64,000 nucleotides of DNA from Triangularia verruculosa (GCA_033296885.1 MU863906.1:220855-284854), one strand, 5' to 3'; counted from the first letter of the stretch, positions 1 through 11,500 are shown. Notes: generated from the sequence alone by a model not told the origin. Program-made: numbers and translations.

Positions 1-602
1 GGCTTGGGCGGGGACGAGTCAAGTTCTGGGCTCCCGAGCTCCCTGTTGACACTTTGGTTTCTATTGTCAATGTCCTCTTCTTCTTCAGATGGCTCGTCTT
101 CTGGTTCGGAGTCTTCAACCACAGGGGACGGTCTTCGACCAGCTTTGGTGGATTGGGGGGTCTCGCCGATGGTCTCATTGATGCTGGTCCCATCTAGGCG
201 TCTCCGAGAAGAGCTGGGTTTGCCGGTACTTCGAAGCAGGACTTCGATGCCTTGCGGATTTTTCTTTGGCGTCTGGCGATTGCTGAAAGAATTGACGGCC
301 TTCATGGCGGCCATATTTAATTCCTCTTCATCCTCTGGATCGGTGACCTTGCGGGGCCTGCCTCGTTTCCTAACAGGTGTTTCCAGAGTCGAACTGGCAG
401 GTCGTTTTTTGTTGTTGATCTCATTGTTCAAAGTAGCCAAAGGGGTTTTGTTTGGTCGCAAAGTATTAGGACTTTTAACGGAAATGCGTGGAATGGCAGG
501 TATGGAGGCGTCACTGTCAGAGTTGAAATCGGAGATGCTCAGCGGTTTGACGGCAATGGAGTCGCGCGAAGCAGCAGCAGCGCTGCTACGCGTTTGAACC
601 AT
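1..602 (-). CDS. AT-hook protein, N-terminal part (runs off the left edge)
   Basis: Reading the minus strand from the ATG at 602 gives an open frame of 200 codons to the window edge with no stop. The protein begins MVQTRSSAAAASRDSIAVKP and is rich in Ser, Pro, Lys and acidic residues. Around residues 79-86 it has the basic motif RKRGRPRK, a classic AT-hook that binds the minor groove of AT-rich DNA. An acidic run (EPSEEEEDID) follows near residue 180. The low-complexity, charged composition suggests a nuclear chromatin-associated protein. The rest of the gene, including any catalytic domain, lies outside the window, so no family can be named. It is divergently placed from the kinase-like gene at 1592. 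Start choice: first ATG in the only long open frame; an upstream exon is not excluded. Confidence 0.65.
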   Translation of the reverse strand, partial: MVQTRSSAAAASRDSIAVKPLSISDFNSDSDASIPAIPRISVKSPNTLRPNKTPLATLNNEINNKKRPASSTLETPVRKRGRPRKVTDPEDEEELNMAAMKAVNSFSNRQTPKKNPQGIEVLLRSTGKPSSSRRRLDGTSINETIGETPQSTKAGRRPSPVVEDSEPEDEPSEEEEDIDNRNQSVNRELGSPELDSSPPK

Positions 603-1591
603 GTTTTGCACCCGATTTTAGGTATGGAGGAACTGAAAATGGCATTGAAGCCTAGGAGATGGGTAGAAACAAGACAGGTGGGACGGAAGTGGTGACGACG
701 ATGGCTTTGTGCGCTCTTCCCAAGTCCGGTGGATAGGGCTGTCAGTCACGCGCAGAAACGCGTAGACAAGTGACGCCCGTCCGAGTGGCCCAAGCTCCTC
801 TTCGCTGGAGCTTCCAGCTGATCGCCAAGCATTGATCCGTGCAGCCCCGGCAGGGCCAACGCGGGGGCGAGTGAAACATGACGTAACCGTCGCAACGGGC
901 AATGGGAAGCAAAGGGGTTCTGTGCAAGTGTCGTTTATCTGCTCAGATGTATCTGAGATAACCTACTGAAGATATGAAACAGTGGCATCTTCCAGCCTCT
1001 CCATCATGGACGATAAGGGTCTCGGGGCTATGGTGAGCAGAGATGGCGCTCAAAACGCCGCTAGCCAATTCAGGTATGCGCATACGGATAGGGCTGCATA
1101 GAAAAAGTGTCAAAACACACCAAAATCAACCCCCATGTCGTGCCAAGTCATGCAACAATATTTCAACCACATCATCACCACCACCACCACCATCACCGCC
1201 ACCAGACTTGACGGTATGGCTGGGATTGCTGGCTTCCAAAGGCCTAATTGCCATTCCAAAGGTTCAATTGCCAAGCTGCAATTCCATTCAAATGGCCGTT
1301 CAAATGGCTGTTCAAATAGTTGGGTAGAAAAGACTTCTGTTTGACCGTACAAGCCTTGCGCGGGCAGCCGACGCTTTAAAATACACACAACTGTTTTCAG
1401 AGACAATCATATGCAAGTTCTGTTTGTATACGCCTGAACCAACCAAATATGACGAGGGCTCACACCGCTTCTCTTCTCGGCACCACCCAGAGTCGGAAAT
1501 CCTCACACCATTTTTCCCCTTTCTCTCTCCTTCATTTTGCAATAGCCTACGCATCCAACAGGCCTTCATAGCCATCCTCACCCAGCCCGAC
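603..1591. other. divergent intergenic region
   Basis: This gap lies between the AT-hook gene (minus) and the phosphotransferase-like gene (plus) and probably holds both promoters. It contains a short CAC/CAT microsatellite at about 1170-1205 and three near-copies of a 12-nt TTCAAATGGCCG-like unit at about 1287-1319. I see no convincing gene. Confidence 0.5.
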
Positions 1592-2647
1592 ATGGACCTC
1601 ACCATCCACGTACGAGACTCGGTCAAGCAAATCGACAAAGCCTCGTGGCTCGTCGGAAGCAAGCACGTCCTCCGTCATCTCCAAGGGCCGCGCAAGGAGG
1701 ACTGCCTGTGGGAGAATAGCAGCGACGGCTCATACTACACCCTCTCTACAGCGCCGGTTCCCCTGCCCGACGCCGGCCCGCTCGCCCCCAATGGCCACGC
1801 CAGCCAGATCCACGACGCCGGTGACGCATCGGCTGTATTCTGCTTCGGTGACGCGCTCATTATCAAGGTCAGGATCGCCGAGGATGGTACACGGCGAGAA
1901 CCTGAAACCATAGCATTTCTGGCCGGACAGCAACTCAGCTTCGACATTCCCACCGTCCTCTTCTACATGGAAGACGCTGGTAAGACCTACTTGGTTGAGC
2001 CCTATGCACCCGGTAAGCGGCTCAACGAGGCGTGGTGGGAAATGTCCGATGAGGAGAAGGAGTACGTAGCAACTCGCGTCTCGAAAATCTGCGCCGAAAT
2101 CAAGGTTTTTCAGTCCAATGTTTTGACCGGCGTCGACTACAACTGGATGGATCCGCTCCATAAACCGGGTGACTACAGAGTCGAAGTCCTCCAGCAACAC
2201 TGCAAAGAGCTGGGGATGGACTGCTCGGTGTTTGTCTTATCTCATAACGACCTCGGGCCGACCAATATCATCGTCAACGGAAACCGGATCATGGTCCTCG
2301 ACTGGGAGATGGCTGGGTACGTTCCCCTAGAATGGGTGCGAACCAAGTTCGCCATCTGCGGTGCCTTGTGCGCGGAGCGCGTCAGCAGCACCTGCGTAGA
2401 GCACAACAACGACCACCAGATGTGGGTTGAGCAGAAGCTCGGAGAGATGGGGTTCCCAGAGGTTACCCAGGCATATATAAAAAAGAGGCACAGGGCGATC
2501 GAGGAGAAAGAGGAGCGAAGCCGGGGCTGGACCATGCATGTAAATAGAATCCTAGACACTTCACAGAGCACGCCAGTACTACGAATATTTACTGCCATCC
2601 AGTTGCCACAGTGTGTTCGAGACCCTCGAGCGCATCATCAGCTCTGA
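1592..2647 (+). CDS. aminoglycoside phosphotransferase (APH)-like kinase
   Basis: The product is a 351-aa protein if translation starts at the ATG at 1592 (MDLTIHVRDSV). The frame is open upstream to 1424, but that part looks like leader. The C-terminal half carries the APH/choline-kinase catalytic signature: SHNDLGPTNII (Brenner-like HxDxxxxN) followed about 15 residues later by VLDWEMAGYVP, the metal-binding Asp with a WE pair typical of fungal APH proteins. An N-lobe segment (ALIIKVRIAEDGTRREPETIAFL) fits the ATP-binding Lys and the alpha-C Glu. Fungal members phosphorylate unknown small molecules or act as protein kinases; the substrate here cannot be read from sequence. The last 50 residues look atypical for the family, so a 3' intron or decay is possible. 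No intron is needed for the core. Confidence 0.75.
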   Translation: MDLTIHVRDSVKQIDKASWLVGSKHVLRHLQGPRKEDCLWENSSDGSYYTLSTAPVPLPDAGPLAPNGHASQIHDAGDASAVFCFGDALIIKVRIAEDGTRREPETIAFLAGQQLSFDIPTVLFYMEDAGKTYLVEPYAPGKRLNEAWWEMSDEEKEYVATRVSKICAEIKVFQSNVLTGVDYNWMDPLHKPGDYRVEVLQQHCKELGMDCSVFVLSHNDLGPTNIIVNGNRIMVLDWEMAGYVPLEWVRTKFAICGALCAERVSSTCVEHNNDHQMWVEQKLGEMGFPEVTQAYIKKRHRAIEEKEERSRGWTMHVNRILDTSQSTPVLRIFTAIQLPQCVRDPRAHHQL

Positions 2648-3333
2648 CCATAGATTCACGGATAGAGAATAGTGAAGCGCTCCGACAGCAAGGCCACAAT
2701 CTCCAGCAGTGTTTCGCAGGGAAGCCCGTGGTGGCACTGTGCCATCACCATATACCTACCGCTGGAGCGAGCAATGCCCGCAAGCATTGCTCATGGCAGC
2801 ACCCATGCCGAAGCTGAAGGGAGATATCGGCTGTAGACAGCGTCACAGCTCGAGTCGAGTGTCCCAAGACGAAGCCATCAGCACCGTCACCGACAACAGC
2901 TGGGCTGAAGACAGGGCCGTGTTTGTCTAGCCCTCGTTCCCACCAATAAGACTCCAGGCTGCAGCTACCGGCCACCTGACTGCTCAGGTCGAGCAAACAT
3001 CCGTCCCCTCTTTCCCAACGATTCTACAATCGTCTGCCATCCAACCCCGACGATAAGAACGTTGCGGCTTTACGGGTGCCTTGCCGGCCACCTTCCTCCT
3101 CCTGCAAATTGGATGTGCCTCAGGGGCTGTAGCGGCCTTGAGGTTGGACATGGACGTTCCTTCACTTTGCCGACCGCCGAGTGGTCCTGTCTGTACGTAT
3201 AGCTTTGGCCCATTGTAGTTCGATGTTGGGAGCCACCGGATACTCGCTCCTGGCCGACGCCGAAGTAGTATTGTACATGAGCTGACAGCCGCTTCAGTTA
3301 CAGGCGACCCTAGACCGCCGCAACACAACGGGG
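2648..3333. other. intergenic region, possibly with an upstream exon
   Basis: No convincing gene is visible. A donor-like GTACGT at about 3193 and acceptor-like CAG sites at about 3295 and 3301 precede the next gene. An ATG at about 3149 (MDVPSLCRPP) could be spliced into a second frame that is open to about 3563, so the 5' end of the downstream gene is uncertain. Confidence 0.3.
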
Positions 3334-4740
3334 ATGACCCAGCCGACCTTGAGGTTGCGAACACAGGTACGCCCAGTTCGCCACCACGCGGTGCGGGCGA
3401 CCATGTGCCCCGTTGCAGAACAAGAGCTAATGGTGGTCCCATCCCCAGGAAACCGCCTCGACCGAGTTGGACACGACGCGCCAGGCCGGCGGTCCAAGCC
3501 GCGGAGCAAAGCGACCATAACACTCGACGAGGAGTATATTCGGAAGATGTACCGCAGTGTTAAGAGACCGACAAGGACGATGCAGGCGCTGATGAAGAAG
3601 CCGGTATGTAGATATAACCCCTCCCCCGACGGACGTCAGCTGTATTCTTACACCAGTCAGCCACATCGGCCATTGCTGGCGTGGGACAAGATCGGGAAGC
3701 AAAAGTCGGGGACGTCACTCCTAACGGTGAACCGTTCCTGGAGACGCGCACCAAACACGGAAGCGTTACTGATGCAAACGAGGGGCCAGCTCAACAAGGA
3801 AAAGTGCTACAAATGCACCCTGCTGCAAGGACCGTTCGCTCAATGTATTACCATGAACCGACATTGCTTCGGTGCGTGTGGTAACTGCCATTTCAATGGG
3901 CAGGGTCAGGCTTGCTCCTTCCGGGTTGATGATTTGCTCAACGATGGTGATGGTAGCCATGGTGAGTCCGGCCACAGAGAGCAGCCAGTCCTGCCCCCCA
4001 CAGACACCGCCCGCCGGAGCGGCAACGTGCTAGCTCCGAGTGGGCCGGCAGGAGGCCCGTCGGACGGGGCCAACGATCCGGCCACAGTCATCCAGCGCAG
4101 TAACTCACCGCCGCGAAGCACCCCTCCCGGACCAGGCGGACATCGAGGCTCAACCTCCCCACTCAATGATGTGACGCCACCCGAGATGGCAACAGCAGGT
4201 GGCTCGGCTGTACCCTCGGCCGTGTTGCCCCGGGTGAGGCCGCCATCGTTTGAACCGCCTCCGGCGCGTCGAGAGGAGGATTACGATACGTGGCGTGTAC
4301 ACCTAGAGGCTTCCATGGGTACGGTTCTACTAGCACTTGCCCAAGAGGTTGAACAGTCGATTAGCGACGGACGTAAGGATATTAATCATTGCATCGAGGA
4401 GGGGGTCATGAATCTGGAGTCTGTTGTTGGGGAGCATCTACCACTACCCAACCCCAACTTCAACTTATACGGACTTAAGCTCTTCACCGCCGAAGAGGAT
4501 ATCGCCAATCTTAGCCGGCAGCCGACCAAACGTGAGCGCCCCCCAGGAACCGCTATGGTCACAGTGGCGACCCGCCTCGTGGTCGAGCAGATAATCCGGA
4601 AGGGGAAGGTAGAAGAGATGGCTAGCGTATCGCTGGGAACGGCACTCATGATATATCTCCCGGCAGCAAAGAAGATTTACGCCGAACCGATTTACACTTG
4701 TTGGAGACTTTTGATGAGCGGGGCCGGCCGACTACCTTAA
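3334..4740 (+). CDS. cysteine-motif fungal protein of unknown function (DUF3716-like)
   Basis: A 468-codon open frame whose centre (about residues 151-190) has CYKCTLLQGPFAQC, then FGACGNCHFNGQG, then CSF. This spacing of five to six cysteines around a GPF and a GxCxNC matches what I recall of DUF3716, a short fungal module of unknown role, probably metal binding. The N-terminal part is basic; the region from about residue 200 to 310 is Pro/Ser/Gly-rich and disordered; the C-terminal part (about 310-468) is more ordered and helical. A likely in-frame 57-nt intron occupies 3604-3660 (GTATGT...CAG). The 5' end is uncertain because other frames nearby are also open. The same frame stays open for 93 codons past the TAA at 4738-4740 (see findings). 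Function cannot be assigned. Confidence 0.5.
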   Translation: MTQPTLRLRTQVRPVRHHAVRATMCPVAEQELMVVPSPGNRLDRVGHDAPGRRSKPRSKATITLDEEYIRKMYRSVKRPTRTMQALMKKPVCRYNPSPDGRQLYSYTSQPHRPLLAWDKIGKQKSGTSLLTVNRSWRRAPNTEALLMQTRGQLNKEKCYKCTLLQGPFAQCITMNRHCFGACGNCHFNGQGQACSFRVDDLLNDGDGSHGESGHREQPVLPPTDTARRSGNVLAPSGPAGGPSDGANDPATVIQRSNSPPRSTPPGPGGHRGSTSPLNDVTPPEMATAGGSAVPSAVLPRVRPPSFEPPPARREEDYDTWRVHLEASMGTVLLALAQEVEQSISDGRKDINHCIEEGVMNLESVVGEHLPLPNPNFNLYGLKLFTAEEDIANLSRQPTKRERPPGTAMVTVATRLVVEQIIRKGKVEEMASVSLGTALMIYLPAAKKIYAEPIYTCWRLLMSGAGRLP

Positions 4741-5112
4741 GCATTTCCTGGCGCGGCAACTGCTGCAACCCTCCAATCACTGCCCCTGCTGCAGCGGCAA
4801 CCGGCCGTCATCGGGCATAACGGAGCATACCGTCCAAGCCGCTACTGGGCCCCAACCTCGAGCTTGGAGGAGCTTCATCCACTCTTTAAAAATCTAGATG
4901 CAGGTCCACTGACTCCCGTCTCGCTCGTCTTTGCTGCCCCATTGCGACGCCAGAAGCCATCCTTTTACTCCCAAACCGTACCCGACGACAATGAACTGAC
5001 ACTTGCAAAACACAAACTCTAAACCCAAACCGTTCTGCGGATCACAACAGTAATCCTCCCAACTTCGAGACCCGCGCTCCTGTGGCGCCCGGGAACGACA
5101 GCGTCATCGTAA
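4741..5112. other. intergenic, in-frame continuation of the upstream gene
   Basis: The reading frame of the upstream cysteine-motif gene resumes directly after its TAA and stays open to the TAA at 5020-5022. The remaining bases to 5112 are probably the leader of the CNNM-type gene. No other gene is visible. Confidence 0.35.
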
Positions 5113-7642
5113 ATGACGACAATGGCTGCCAGTCCACTGTTGCGACAGCATGGCGTGACAACAGCACGCCCAAACTCGCTTTCTGCGCTCCGATCAGGCT
5201 TCGTCGGCCTTGCGCGAATTCTCTCCCTCACTCTCTCAACAGCCTATGCTGCACCGATAGCCAGCTTGGGACATGGCGGCGGCGGCAATGACGAGCCAGA
5301 GCCTGAAGGCGCAGGCCTGGGTATGCTCTATCTGGTTTCCGCGATCCTGGTTTTGTCTGGAGGCGCATTTGCTGGTTTGACTATTGCGTAAGGCTTTGGT
5401 CTTCACAGATGATCCCAATTCCATGTTTTGCTAACAACGACCAGTTTGATGGGCCAGGACAGTATCTACCTCCAGGTCATGGCCGGCGATGCGACCGAAC
5501 CTCAGCAAAAGAACGCCAAACGAGTCTACCGCTTGCTTGAGAAAGGAAAGCACTGGGTGCTGGTAACGCTACTCTTGGCCAACGTTATTGTGAACGAGAC
5601 CCTTCCCGTTGTACTCGACCGATGTCTCGGAGGAGGAATCGCCGCCGTCATTGGCTCGACCGTTCTCATTGGTATGTGCTTATCTCGAGCGAGACACCAT
5701 TCCGCTCTGACTGCTCACTGCTAACCATCATGTGACAGTGATCTTTGGCGAGGTCGTCCCTCAGTCTATCTGTGTTCGCTACGGCCTCCAAATTGGAGGC
5801 TACATGTCCACACCCGTCCTAATGATGATGTACCTTACCGCTCCCATCTCCTGGCCGATCGCGGTGCTCCTCGACAAGGTTCTCGGAAAGGACCATGGCA
5901 CCGTATACAAGAAGAGCGGGTTGAAGACCTTGGTAACTCTGCACAAGAATCTGGGCGACATGTCTCAGCGTCTGAATCAGGACGAGGTCACTATCATCAG
6001 CGCCGTTTTGGATCTGAAGGAAAAGCCGGTGGCCAACGTTATGACCCCAATGGCTGACGTTTTTGTCATGGCCGAGGATACCGTATTGGACGAGAAGACC
6101 ATGGACATGATCCTTTCGGCGGGTTACTCGCGCATTCCCATCCACGAGACCGGAAACCCTACCAACTTTGTTGGCATGCTTCTGGTAAAGATTCTGATCA
6201 CCTACGACCCCGAGGATGCCAAGCTTGTCAAGGACTTCCCACTCGCCACTCTGCCCGAAACCCGGCCCGAGACCAGCTGTCTGGATATTGTCAACTTCTT
6301 CCAGGAAGGAAAATCCCACATGGTACTTGTCTCCGAGTACCCTGGTGAAGACCACGGCGCATTGGGTGTGGTGACTTTGGAGGACGTTATCGAGGAGCTT
6401 ATCGGAGAGGAAATTATCGACGAGTCCGATGTTTACATTGACGTTCACAAGGCTATTCGCCGTCTTCAGCCTGCTCCCAAAGCGCGAGTCCAACGTCGCC
6501 AGTCCGAGGATCAACCTAGCCGCCTTGCGGAACATAATGGCGTTGCGGACAACAGCGGCGATCTAGTTCAGGGCGACCTGCTTGGCACCACATCTCTTGA
6601 CTCACCAGCACTCTCTAGCAGCCCGAAGCTTGCGACTCTCATGATGCGCAGAAGCTCGTCTGGCCGTGAAGGACCTCACACTACAGTACCTGTCCGGGCC
6701 AATTTCGAAGATATCCGGCAACACTTGAAGCACCTCGGCCCATCGAATCCTGCCACAAACCCGAGAGATACACGGTCTACCACTGTCAAGATCAAGCCTG
6801 GCACCGGTTTGACCGGTCGTTCCTCTTCAGTTGCCGAGGGGGCGACCGAACAGTCCCCATTGGGGCACATCCAGGAGCACGAAGACCACGAGGAAGAAGG
6901 CGATGAGACCACCAGCCTGTTGAACCCCCAGGTTACCGGCAAGGACGGCATCCAGGCTCTCCAGCAAACCTACGGCGCCACTAGTCCTGTGACAGTGCAG
7001 CTTGCCTCTCCCATCAACGGCGTGCCGACTCTCACCCTCGAAACCCCAGACCAAGCGGACAAGTCGACGGCGCAAATATCTGCGGCCAAGCGGGAAAGCC
7101 CGACGGATTCCGTTCCCCCTGCGGGCAATCGGTCCATCTCTAGCGGGGATAGTACCCACAGCAGCTCACGGAACGACAACACGGTCGCCGCCACCAGTCT
7201 AGTCTCTGCCAAACCCTACGTCCGCAGCGGCAGCATCACGGAGAACATTGTCGAGTCGAGGGGCGTGAGGAAGGTCGTGTTGGAGACTACTAGTTCCAAC
7301 GACGAGGATGAGTTTGCCGTGATTGGTGGCACTTCGCCGGAGCAGCACCAGCAGCCGAAGAGCAGGAGTACGTTTGGGCTGTTTGGGAGGGGGGATACGA
7401 CGAAGAGCGAGGCTGCTGCTGTAGGAGATGAAGAAGAGGAGGAGGAATTGCTCTCGCCAGAGACTGGGGGAGAGGAAAGTGGTGGTGGGGGGCCAGTGAG
7501 TGATAAAGCCAAGGGGAATAATAATGATGTTGGGGGAACGGCGAATGGTGGCGGTGGTGCTGCGGGGCCGAGTAGTAGTAGTGGTGGCGGTGCTGCAAAG
7601 AAGAAGAATAGACGCAAGAAGCGCAAGGGCGGCAAGTCGTAG
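5113..7642 (+). CDS. MAM3: CNNM/Mam3-type membrane protein (metal homeostasis)
   Basis: Three exons: 5113-5387, 5445-5671 and 5739-7642 (introns 57 and 67 nt, both GT-AG and phase-consistent), giving a protein of about 801 aa. Exon 1 carries a signal-like hydrophobic stretch and the first membrane helix. The junction restores GAFAGLTIALMGQD, the hallmark start of the CNNM (DUF21) transmembrane domain. Exons 2-3 supply the further helices (VLVTLLLANVIVNE; IFGEVVPQSICVRYG). Two CBS repeats follow (VANVMTPMADVFVM... and HMVLVSEYPGED..GVVTLEDVIEELIGEEI). The last ~350 residues are low complexity, with a Glu run and a Gly-rich, Lys/Arg-rich tail. The yeast relative Mam3 is a vacuolar membrane protein affecting manganese and magnesium handling; animal CNNMs affect Mg2+ transport. 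Start choice: the ATG at 5113; another ATG nine bases on is equally possible. Confidence 0.88.
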
Positions 7643-8298
7643 GTTGACGGGCTGGTCGAGTACTTTTCTGTGTACTAATAGGAAACAAAGTATGGTTTAT
7701 GATGATTGTTCAAAGGGTGGGAAGGATGAGGCACAAAAAGGGGGGAAGCATGGTTTTTTATTTTTACCTATTTTGTTTTTTTTGACTGCTGGTGGGGGAA
7801 GGGGGGAAGATGTTGCATTGTTAAAAGGCGTCAGGGAGGGAAATGGATGGCTGGCTGGCTGTAATGTTAGCGATGGTTTTATACGTTGTTGCCTGGGTTT
7901 GTTTGTTCTATTGAATGAAGACGGGAATTTTGAAAGCAGTTCAGGTTAACAAACGAATTGTTGTTGTAAATTGCTCACTTTTACTAACCCTTTAGTCATT
8001 TCTCTTTCTGAATTTTGTTTACTTGAACGTAAGACAGTTTGCATGTGAAACGCGAAATAAAACAGGGGGTATGTTTATGTATTACTTTCTACTCATACAA
8101 CAAAACTATTTTCCACCTATTCTAACAACGATAGGTAGGTACTAGCACCTTTTCGCTATACAAGGTATATGTACTACTACTCCAACATCAGCTTTTCTAC
8201 CTGTGAGGCTTGTACGAATCCTCCAACCACCTCTCCATCCGCTTCTCCTCCTCCTCCCATTTGCCACCACCACCGCCACCACCGTCAGCATTTTTATC
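7643..8298. other. convergent intergenic region
   Basis: This is the 3' side of both the CNNM-type gene (plus) and the Zn2Cys6 regulator (minus). It is T/G-rich, then AT-rich, with no convincing gene and presumably both 3' UTRs. Confidence 0.5.
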
Positions 8299-11200
8299 CT
8301 AAACAGCCGCTGGCGATGATGGCGTCGGTGGTATGTTCATAGCCAATTGAAGTCCCAGCCCAAGTTCTGCCTCAGCTGAGCTTGCGTGTTGTGACTGCTC
8401 CTCTGCCTTGGCGACGATAGGTTCTGTACCGGGGGAGGTGGCAGTAGTATTTGCTATCGTCTGGACGATGTCGCCATTGCCAACACCATTCATCGCCGCG
8501 ACAGCCGCGGCCGCAGCAGCATGGGCAGCGGCGTTTTCCTGCTCTTCCTGTGACTGCTGCTGCACCTGCCCTGGCCCGTCATGCATAACCACATCCTCCT
8601 GCTGTCCCTGTCCGTCCTGAACGGCCTCCTGTGGCTGGTAATCCTGTGGCTGTGATTGTTGTGGTTGTGACGGCTGTGATTGTGGCTCGACATGGTGCTC
8701 TTCCTCTTGACTATGCTCGTCAATGACGTCGTCTTGGTCATCTGGATTATCCCCCCAGAAAGCCAGGTAACCCCCCTCCCTCAAGACCTTCCCGGTTTCC
8801 TCGGCCGCAATCCAGGCTTGACTTCTTTGTCCCTGGCTGGTAGTAGCTAGGTCCGCCAACTGTTGAAGAGTTTTCCTTCTTGAATTATTCCCCCCTCTGT
8901 GCCTCCGGACCGTGTCAAGCTTACGCCTGACCGCCTCATTCCAGGTCGAGCCCGCAATACCGTAGTCTAGTATAATCCCGACCAACTCCACGGCTTGCTC
9001 TTCCACTTCTTCCAACTTGCACAGTTCCACTAGCGCAACTCCCACCAACGTCACAAAGTGATGCGTCAGCGGACAAATCAGTTCCGTATTGTTGGCCAGT
9101 ATCGATACCGAGTTCTTGCAGGCCTCGAGGATTCGTTGCGGGCTCCGGCTCGTTGTCAACAGTTCGAATAGAACTTGAATATGCCAATAGGCTAGCTGAA
9201 GCGCCGGGGTGGCGGTTCCTCCGGTAGGAAACGACAGCCTGGCCATCTCTCTCGCAATAAGTATAACATCTTCTGTCAGTTGGGTTGTTGGCCCTGTTGT
9301 AAACGGGTCGGATGAACCTCGAGGATTAGACATCGCGGACACCAAGAATCCAAGCACATGGGACAATCCTATGCCGTATGTTAGTTCACTCCCCCCAAGA
9401 ACAAAAAAAAAACCAACAACTCACGAATAAGTCCCAAAACCGCCTCATCAACAAGAAACCTCAATCCTGGCAACACAACCACGGTATTATTGGCCACCAT
9501 CGTCGGCCTCCCGCTCCCCACCGCAGCCCACCTATCCAGCATGACCAACACCCACCAACCCCTCAGCGCGACATTCTCGTCCGCATTCGTATCGAAACCC
9601 TCAGCCCCTACTTCTTCCGACGCCCGTTTAGCATGCAACCCCATCATGTACCCCAATCCTACCGCTTGGGCGAGGATTTCAGTCTTCCATTCCGCGGTCC
9701 CACCTGACGCCCCTTGGCAATCCGAGGCAATGACCAACATGGTCAAAACCTGCAATCTCAACATATTTTCTACCGGTGGCCGCCTCCCCTGACTTTGCTC
9801 CACATGAAGGAGGCGACTGGCAGCCATCATATCTCCTGCTGGAACGCCGGGTGAAAACGGCCGCATCATGGCAAAGAATGCTTGATGAAAGGCGGTTTGC
9901 AACGCGAAGCTAACCTGCCAGAGTAATGATTGAACCTGTGGCCTTGTTGAGGCTAGGATAGGAAAGGTGGGGTGGATGGCCTGGAGGTATTTATTAAAGA
10001 CTGCATCGTCAATTTCTGGAAGCTGTTGCTGCTGTTGGTCTGGTTGATTGGCTGGCCCACCAGTCCCATTGGGGGATATTGAATCCATCAACCCGTCTGC
10101 TGATCGAGACTGAATACCCAAATCACTTCCTGTGGGAAAGGTCGGCAGAGGGGGCATATTTTTCAGGGCCAGGTCATTGGCACTGGCCGGGTTTGGTGGC
10201 CTGAAGTCCGGGTGGACATAGGGCAGTATTGGTCTATGTTCAGTGCCGTATGTAGTTTGGATACGACTGGGAGAGCCAGCCGAGGCGTAGGGATCCGCTG
10301 AGATGCTAGAAAATGGACGCTTCCGGCTGTCATCCCCGAGGACTGGAGAGGCAAAGGCCTCCGTTGATGACCGGCGAGTAGTATCTTCTAATCCGTCAGC
10401 AGTGACGTTACTGTTAAGTTTACCCTCAATGGAGTTAATCCTGTCGGCAAGTTCTTTTATGTATCTGTTGCATGTTAGTTTCAGCCACACTTGTCAGTCA
10501 AACATGCCGCTTACCCTTTACTTGGACCACGCTTCTGAGGGACGCGACTAAACAGACACTGAGCACTCGACCTTCGGCAGTTGGAGCATGCCTGCTCACT
10601 TGCTTCTGACTGTGCGTCACACTTGATCTTCTTCCTCCTACACTCATCGCAGGCACGAGATACCTTGGATCGTTTCCTGGGTGGTGTGGTATCCGGCATC
10701 TGATACGTGGGGTGAACATTTGGCATATGGTCCATGGACAAATGTGTTGGGAGGTGTGGTGGCGGGGGTGGGTTCTGAGAAAAGTGGTGCTGTGTCTGAG
10801 TCTGTTCATGATGTGGCATCACATTTTGGACTTGCAATTCATGATTCTGCAACTCGTGGTTATGCGCCTGAAGCTCATGCTCATGCCCTTGCAACTCATG
10901 GCTGTGACTTTGAAGCTCATGATCGTGGTTCTGCGCTTGCAGGGTGTGAGTTCGATTTTGGAGCTCGCGCTCATGGCTCTGCAGGGAGGCTTCGAGCTGC
11001 TCCTGAAGATTCGGCACCGACTGAGGTTGAACTTCTTGCTGCTGCTGGTGTTGCTGATGATCCTCCCCCAGCTGCTGCGGCAATGGTGGCTGTTCCTGCA
11101 CCTGACTCTCGACCGCTGCCATATCAGCCGGCGCCATCATCTGGCTCATGCCCTGTGTCAACCCCTGTGTTAACTGAGCCGCGAGCTGGAGTTCATCCGC

Positions 11201-11500
11201 GCTGACCTGTGGTCGGGAATCGTGCTGTTGCGGCGCAGGTGAATCTTGCAGCTCTTGAAGCTCGTGCAGATCATGATGGTCTTGATCCTCGTGGTGCTCT
11301 TGATGTTCCTGATGCGCCGCTAGGTTCGGCAGTCCATCCGGCACGTCTTGTCCCCCTTGGTGGGTGGTCATCTGCCCATCGTGTTCGCGGTGATTCGCAA
11401 GCTGGTAGTACTGGGCATCGGCGCTGTCGACCATGGGCGAAGGGTAGCTCTGCTGCATCACGACACCTTCGGCATCTGGATCTGGTTTTGTGACGTCCAT
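8299..11500 (-). CDS. Zn2Cys6 transcription factor, RGT1/COL-26 (BglR)-like
   Basis: Three exons on the minus strand, 11500-10515, 10464-9425 and 9368-8299 (introns 50 and 56 nt), give 1031 aa. The first ~240 residues are extremely Gln/His-rich. The binuclear zinc cluster reads CDECRRKKIKCDAQ, then ACSNCRRSSAQC, with a longer than usual loop between Cys3 and Cys4. It is followed by RVPQKRGPSKGYIKELADRI, with the exon junction inside GPSKG|Y; this linker is characteristic of RGT1-type glucose regulators and of Neurospora COL-26/Trichoderma BglR, which control glucose sensing and starch or cellobiose use. A fungal-specific activation/dimerisation region fills exon 2. Exon 3 ends in a Gln/Ala-rich tail. 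Start choice: first in-frame ATG (11500); the frame is open a little further upstream without an ATG. The RGT1-like class is from memory of the linker motif; the precise orthologue is not proven. Confidence 0.85.

Noticed and set aside
4..597. Plus-strand open frame of 197 codons at the left edge
   Set aside because: It is Ser/Leu-rich antisense of the AT-hook gene; the minus-strand reading has a proper AT-hook and charged composition.
1424..1591. N-terminal extension of the phosphotransferase-like protein
   Set aside because: The extra 56 codons look like a pyrimidine-rich leader; the ATG at 1592 fits the family start better.
5819..6535. 238-codon minus-strand frame within the CNNM-type gene
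   Set aside because: It overlaps the CBS domains on the other strand and has no domain of its own.
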